The notes beneath the pieces are model-generated. The model saw nothing but the letters and a program-made list of their open reading frames with translations, was not told the DNA's origin and searched no databases. Shown here in pieces: positions 5,705 to 7,733 of a stretch of 7,733 bases of DNA. The position numbers were made by a program, and so were the translations under genes. This stretch comes from Propionibacterium sp. (lineage in GTDB: Bacteria > Actinomycetota > Actinomycetes > Propionibacteriales > Propionibacteriaceae). Each line of letters opens with the position of its first letter. The first letter of the stretch is position 1. The DNA lies in the NCBI GenBank assembly GCA_012719335.1, contig JAAYAO010000156.1, positions 1 to 7,733 of the forward strand. The letters run 5' to 3'.

Positions 5705-5747
5705 GCACTGTTCGCGAAACGCCGCGCCGCGGAATGTCAACAGTGCT
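5704..5747. other. Nested inverted repeat between plus-strand genes
   Basis: AGCACTGTT (5704-5712) is an exact reverse complement of AACAGTGCT (5739-5747). The interior holds a smaller palindrome, CCGCG-C-CGCGG (5722-5732). It begins on the last base of the DUF3180-type stop codon and ends about 65 bases before the next gene. It could end transcription of the fol unit, although no T-tract follows, or be a regulator site for the downstream gene. The rest of the 108-nt spacer shows only the -10 element at 5797-5805. Confidence 0.45.
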
Positions 5748-5796
5748 GAGAATCACGGACACGCAGCCCCAAATGGGCCGGGAATTCAGCTTGCGA

Positions 5797-5805
5797 TGCT
5801 AGATT
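5797..5805 (+). promoter_or_regulatory. Candidate extended -10, leaderless start
   Basis: TG (5797-5798), one base, then TAGATT (5800-5805) is a good extended -10 element fitting TANNNT. Seven bases separate it from the GTG at 5813, so transcription should begin at or next to the start codon. No ribosome binding site is visible before that GTG, in keeping with a leaderless mRNA, which is common in actinobacteria. No convincing -35 is present, as is usual for extended -10 promoters. Confidence 0.5.
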
Positions 5806-5812
5806 TCGCCGC

Positions 5813-6472
5813 GTGAGCACAGTGTCGAATCGGGCCATTTCCCCTTCCCATTGGCGTCGCACGGCCCAGCTCGTTCTGGGTGCCGGCGCCGTCTTGGCCA
5901 TCGCTGCTGCCTTCGGACCGGTCTGGGTGATCCGGGTCGGTATCGGAGTTGCCATCGTGGCCGGAGTGATCGCCGCGGCACTGCTGTGGCGGCAGGTACG
6001 AGCCGAACAACACCGTCGCAGCCGGGAGGCCGCCGACCACGCCGTATCGCACGGCGAAGCGCTGAGCACCGAACGCGCCCAGCACGTGTCGGTGCTGTCG
6101 ACCATGGAGTCGTACAACTCCGAGGCCGCCGGCAAGGTACGCACCCTGCACGAGCAGATCGACGAGCTGCGCAGCGAATTGAGCACCCAGCAGCAGCAAC
6201 TCTCCCAGTTGCGGGGTGACAACGCCTCCCTGGCGGCCACCATCGCCCAACTGCGCACCGAACTGAGCGCCCGCGAGGCCGAAGTGCGGGCCCTGACCGA
6301 GGACGATGCCGAACTGCTCGCCCTGCCGCGCCGGGTCGCGACCCGCAGCGACTGGGACGCCCTGCCGAAGGCCGAGGACATCTGGGCCGAGGGTGACTAC
6401 CCGACCGTGGTCGACCTGCAGACCCTCGCCCTGGGCGGCGAGGAACACCACGAGGAACGCCGCCAGGCCTGA
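5813..6472 (+). CDS. Membrane-anchored coiled-coil protein, unknown function
   Basis: I do not recognise the family. The 219-residue protein has a short basic N-terminus, two adjacent hydrophobic helices (about 18-35 and 38-59) forming a hairpin, a basic stretch (RQVRAEQHRRSRE, 60-72), and a long Glu/Gln/Leu-rich coiled coil from about 85 to 170. The hairpin topology and following basic residues put the coiled coil in the cytoplasm. A distinct C-terminal tail, SDWDALPKAEDIWAEGDYPT (179-198), ends in a charged HHEERRQA and may be a docking segment. The GTG start at 5813 has no ribosome binding site but a -10 element at leaderless spacing. It may be a scaffold at the membrane or cell envelope, but nothing in the sequence identifies partners. 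It converges with the NuoD-like gene. Confidence 0.8.
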   Translation: MSTVSNRAISPSHWRRTAQLVLGAGAVLAIAAAFGPVWVIRVGIGVAIVAGVIAAALLWRQVRAEQHRRSREAADHAVSHGEALSTERAQHVSVLSTMESYNSEAAGKVRTLHEQIDELRSELSTQQQQLSQLRGDNASLAATIAQLRTELSAREAEVRALTEDDAELLALPRRVATRSDWDALPKAEDIWAEGDYPTVVDLQTLALGGEEHHEERRQA

Positions 6473-6499
6473 GACCCGGCACCTTTCCGTTCGACCCCG

Positions 6500-6518
6500 G
6501 CGCCGACTGGTTCGGCGC
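6500..6518 (+). terminator. Hairpin between convergent genes
   Basis: GCGCCGA (6500-6506) pairs perfectly with TCGGCGC (6512-6518) around a CTGGT loop. It lies 27 bases after the coiled-coil gene stop and just before the stop of the convergent NuoD-like gene. Reading rightward it is followed by GGCTATTTG, a weak T-rich stretch. The position favours a terminator for the plus-strand gene; on the minus strand no T-rich stretch follows it. Confidence 0.5.
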
Positions 6519-6520
6519 GG

Positions 6521-7681
6521 CTATTTGTCGACGTCACCCACCACGTAACCGAGGGACGCCAACGCCCCCTCCAACTCCGCCACCGGGCACCCCGGCAACA
6601 GCGCCGGTAACGCCGACACTGTCGCCGCCGACGGCGTCCGCAACCGCAACCGCCACGGCGTGGCCTGCCCCCGCGACACCAGATGGCACCCGGCCCGACC
6701 CAACGGCGCCTCGGTGGCGACATGGGTTTCGGCCTCCGGCACCTTGATCACCTTCGGCAACGGCACCTCCACCGGGCCCGGGGTATCGGCCAGCCGGTCG
6801 ACCAGAGTGGCGATCAACTCCGCCGATGCCACCACCTCTGCGGCCAACTGGCGCAACCGTCCGGGTGCATCGTTGGTCACCGTCGGGGTGCGGGACGGGA
6901 CGTGCCGGGCGTAATCCAGGTAGGGCGTCAACCGGCGTACATCCAGATCCACCCCCGCGGCCCGGGCCACCGGCCCGGACAGGCCGTAACCGTCGATCAC
7001 CCCGGCCGGCACCGGCACCACCCCTGAAGCGGCCGGGGAATGGGCCGCCATCGCCGACAGCAACGCATCGGCCCAACGCGCCGCGTCCGCGGTTGCGGTG
7101 ACCTCCGCGGCCAACCAGGCGCCGGTGGCGTCCACGGCCAGACCGCCCAGCCGGGTGATCATCGGATGCACCCGGTTACCGGTCAACGCCAACAATTGGC
7201 CACGCAACGCCTCCCGGATCGGCAGCAGGGGTGCGATATCGGGGACGCGGCGGGCCGGCCAACCGAGAAACCCCAGATGGGACGCGATCCGGGTGTGCTC
7301 GGCCAACACCATCCGCAACAGCACGGCCCGTTCGGGCACCACCAGGCCGAGCAGATCCTCCACCGCCAGGGCGACCACCAACTCCCCGGCGAACGGGGCA
7401 TGCCAGTCGTGCCGGTTGGCCAGCATCAACACCTGTCGGTAGTCGCGCACCTCGAAGAGCTTCTCCACCCCCCGGTGCAGGGCACCGACCCGCACATCGG
7501 CCGCGGCGATCGTGTCGCCGTCCAGCCACAGATCGAGCTCCAACAGCCCCGCGCGGGACGGATGATCCGGGCCCAGATCCAGCAACAGGGTGCCGTCGGG
7601 CAGTTCCCGGCCGGGCAGTAGGCCGGCAGCCGGGGAGCCGACCAGCACCTTCAGGTCGGCTGCGTCGTCGGGAACAGGCAT
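6521..7681 (-). CDS. NuoD-like protein lacking quinone-site residues
   Basis: Relative of the 49-kDa (NuoD/Nqo4) subunit of respiratory complex I, 386 residues from the ATG at 7681. Family landmarks run the full length: GPDHPSRAG (37-45), VGALHRGVEKLFE (65-77), the AVEDLLGLVVPERA helix (106-119), RIASHLGFLG (131-140), GNRVHPMITRLGG (168-180), EAPLGRAGCHLVSRG (324-338) and a VVGDVDK terminus. Two substitutions stand out. The second His of the canonical HPSTHG is Ala44, and the Tyr of the canonical RMDYLH segment is Trp93 (RHDW); these correspond to Nqo4 His38 and Tyr87, which bind quinone. No other complex I gene is visible. I recall a similar lone copy (nuoD2) near folate genes in Streptomyces. 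It is probably not a working quinone-reducing subunit; its actual role is unknown. A TTG at 7729 is an alternative, less likely start. Confidence 0.85.
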   Translation of the reverse strand: MPVPDDAADLKVLVGSPAAGLLPGRELPDGTLLLDLGPDHPSRAGLLELDLWLDGDTIAAADVRVGALHRGVEKLFEVRDYRQVLMLANRHDWHAPFAGELVVALAVEDLLGLVVPERAVLLRMVLAEHTRIASHLGFLGWPARRVPDIAPLLPIREALRGQLLALTGNRVHPMITRLGGLAVDATGAWLAAEVTATADAARWADALLSAMAAHSPAASGVVPVPAGVIDGYGLSGPVARAAGVDLDVRRLTPYLDYARHVPSRTPTVTNDAPGRLRQLAAEVVASAELIATLVDRLADTPGPVEVPLPKVIKVPEAETHVATEAPLGRAGCHLVSRGQATPWRLRLRTPSAATVSALPALLPGCPVAELEGALASLGYVVGDVDK

Positions 7682-7685
7682 GGGG

Positions 7686-7733
7686 TCAGCCTGCCATGTC
7701 GGGGGTGGTGGCACCGCCGGCGCCCGCAACCCG
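7686..7733 (-). CDS. Possible 3' end of an upstream minus-strand gene
   Basis: On the minus strand the frame entering from the right edge reads RVAGAGGATTPDMAG and stops with TGA at 7688-7686, four bases before the NuoD-like ATG. Twelve of its fifteen sense codons end in G or C. This is the spacing expected for the last codons of a gene co-transcribed with the NuoD-like gene. With only 15 codons, chance is a real alternative, and no product can be proposed. Confidence 0.25.
   Translation of the reverse strand, partial: RVAGAGGATTPDMAG

Noticed and set aside
7682..7729. Longer NuoD-like protein starting at the TTG at 7729
   Set aside because: It adds a Pro-rich 16-residue stretch with no family match; the ATG at 7681 leaves a normal N-terminus before the conserved GPDHPS region.

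Overview
The window is very GC-rich, with G or C in most third codon positions. It uses ATG, GTG and TTG starts, short gaps and 4-nt start/stop overlaps. Gene content (a folP-folB-folK run followed by a DUF3180-type membrane gene, a stand-alone NuoD-like gene, a FolP resembling mycobacterial FolP1) points to an actinobacterium. The hairpin repeat at the left edge resembles dispersed repeats I recall from Propionibacteriales, but that placement is only a guess.

Left part (1-1275): a 3' flank with small hairpins, then on the minus strand deoC (deoxyribose-phosphate aldolase) and, upstream of it, a DoxX-type membrane protein. Divergent spacer (1276-1516): a perfect 23-bp inverted repeat with a 5-nt loop, and an 18-bp operator-like palindrome placed directly before a TetR gene.

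Central plus-strand run (1517-4197): TetR regulator, two adjacent small multidrug resistance (SMR) proteins of the guanidinium-exporter (Gdx/SugE) type, a gamma-carbonic-anhydrase-like protein, and folP (dihydropteroate synthase). The genes overlap or lie within 9 nt of each other, so they probably form one transcription unit. The two SMR proteins have opposite positive-charge bias in their loops, as expected for an antiparallel heterodimer. After a 67-nt gap with a possible promoter come folB, folK (4-nt overlap) and a DUF3180-type four-helix membrane protein. FolB, FolK and FolP catalyse consecutive steps from dihydroneopterin to dihydropteroate. folE is not in the window.

Right part (5705-7733): a membrane-anchored coiled-coil protein of unknown function, possibly from a leaderless transcript, then a hairpin between convergent genes. 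Last is a minus-strand NuoD-like protein in which both residues that line the quinone site of complex I (His and Tyr) are replaced. A few codons of another minus-strand gene may run off the right edge.

I found no CRISPR array, tRNA, rRNA, transposase or phage gene. The most distinctive items are the TetR-SMR-SMR-carbonic anhydrase-folP arrangement, the 51-nt palindromic element, and the NuoD paralogue without its quinone-site residues.
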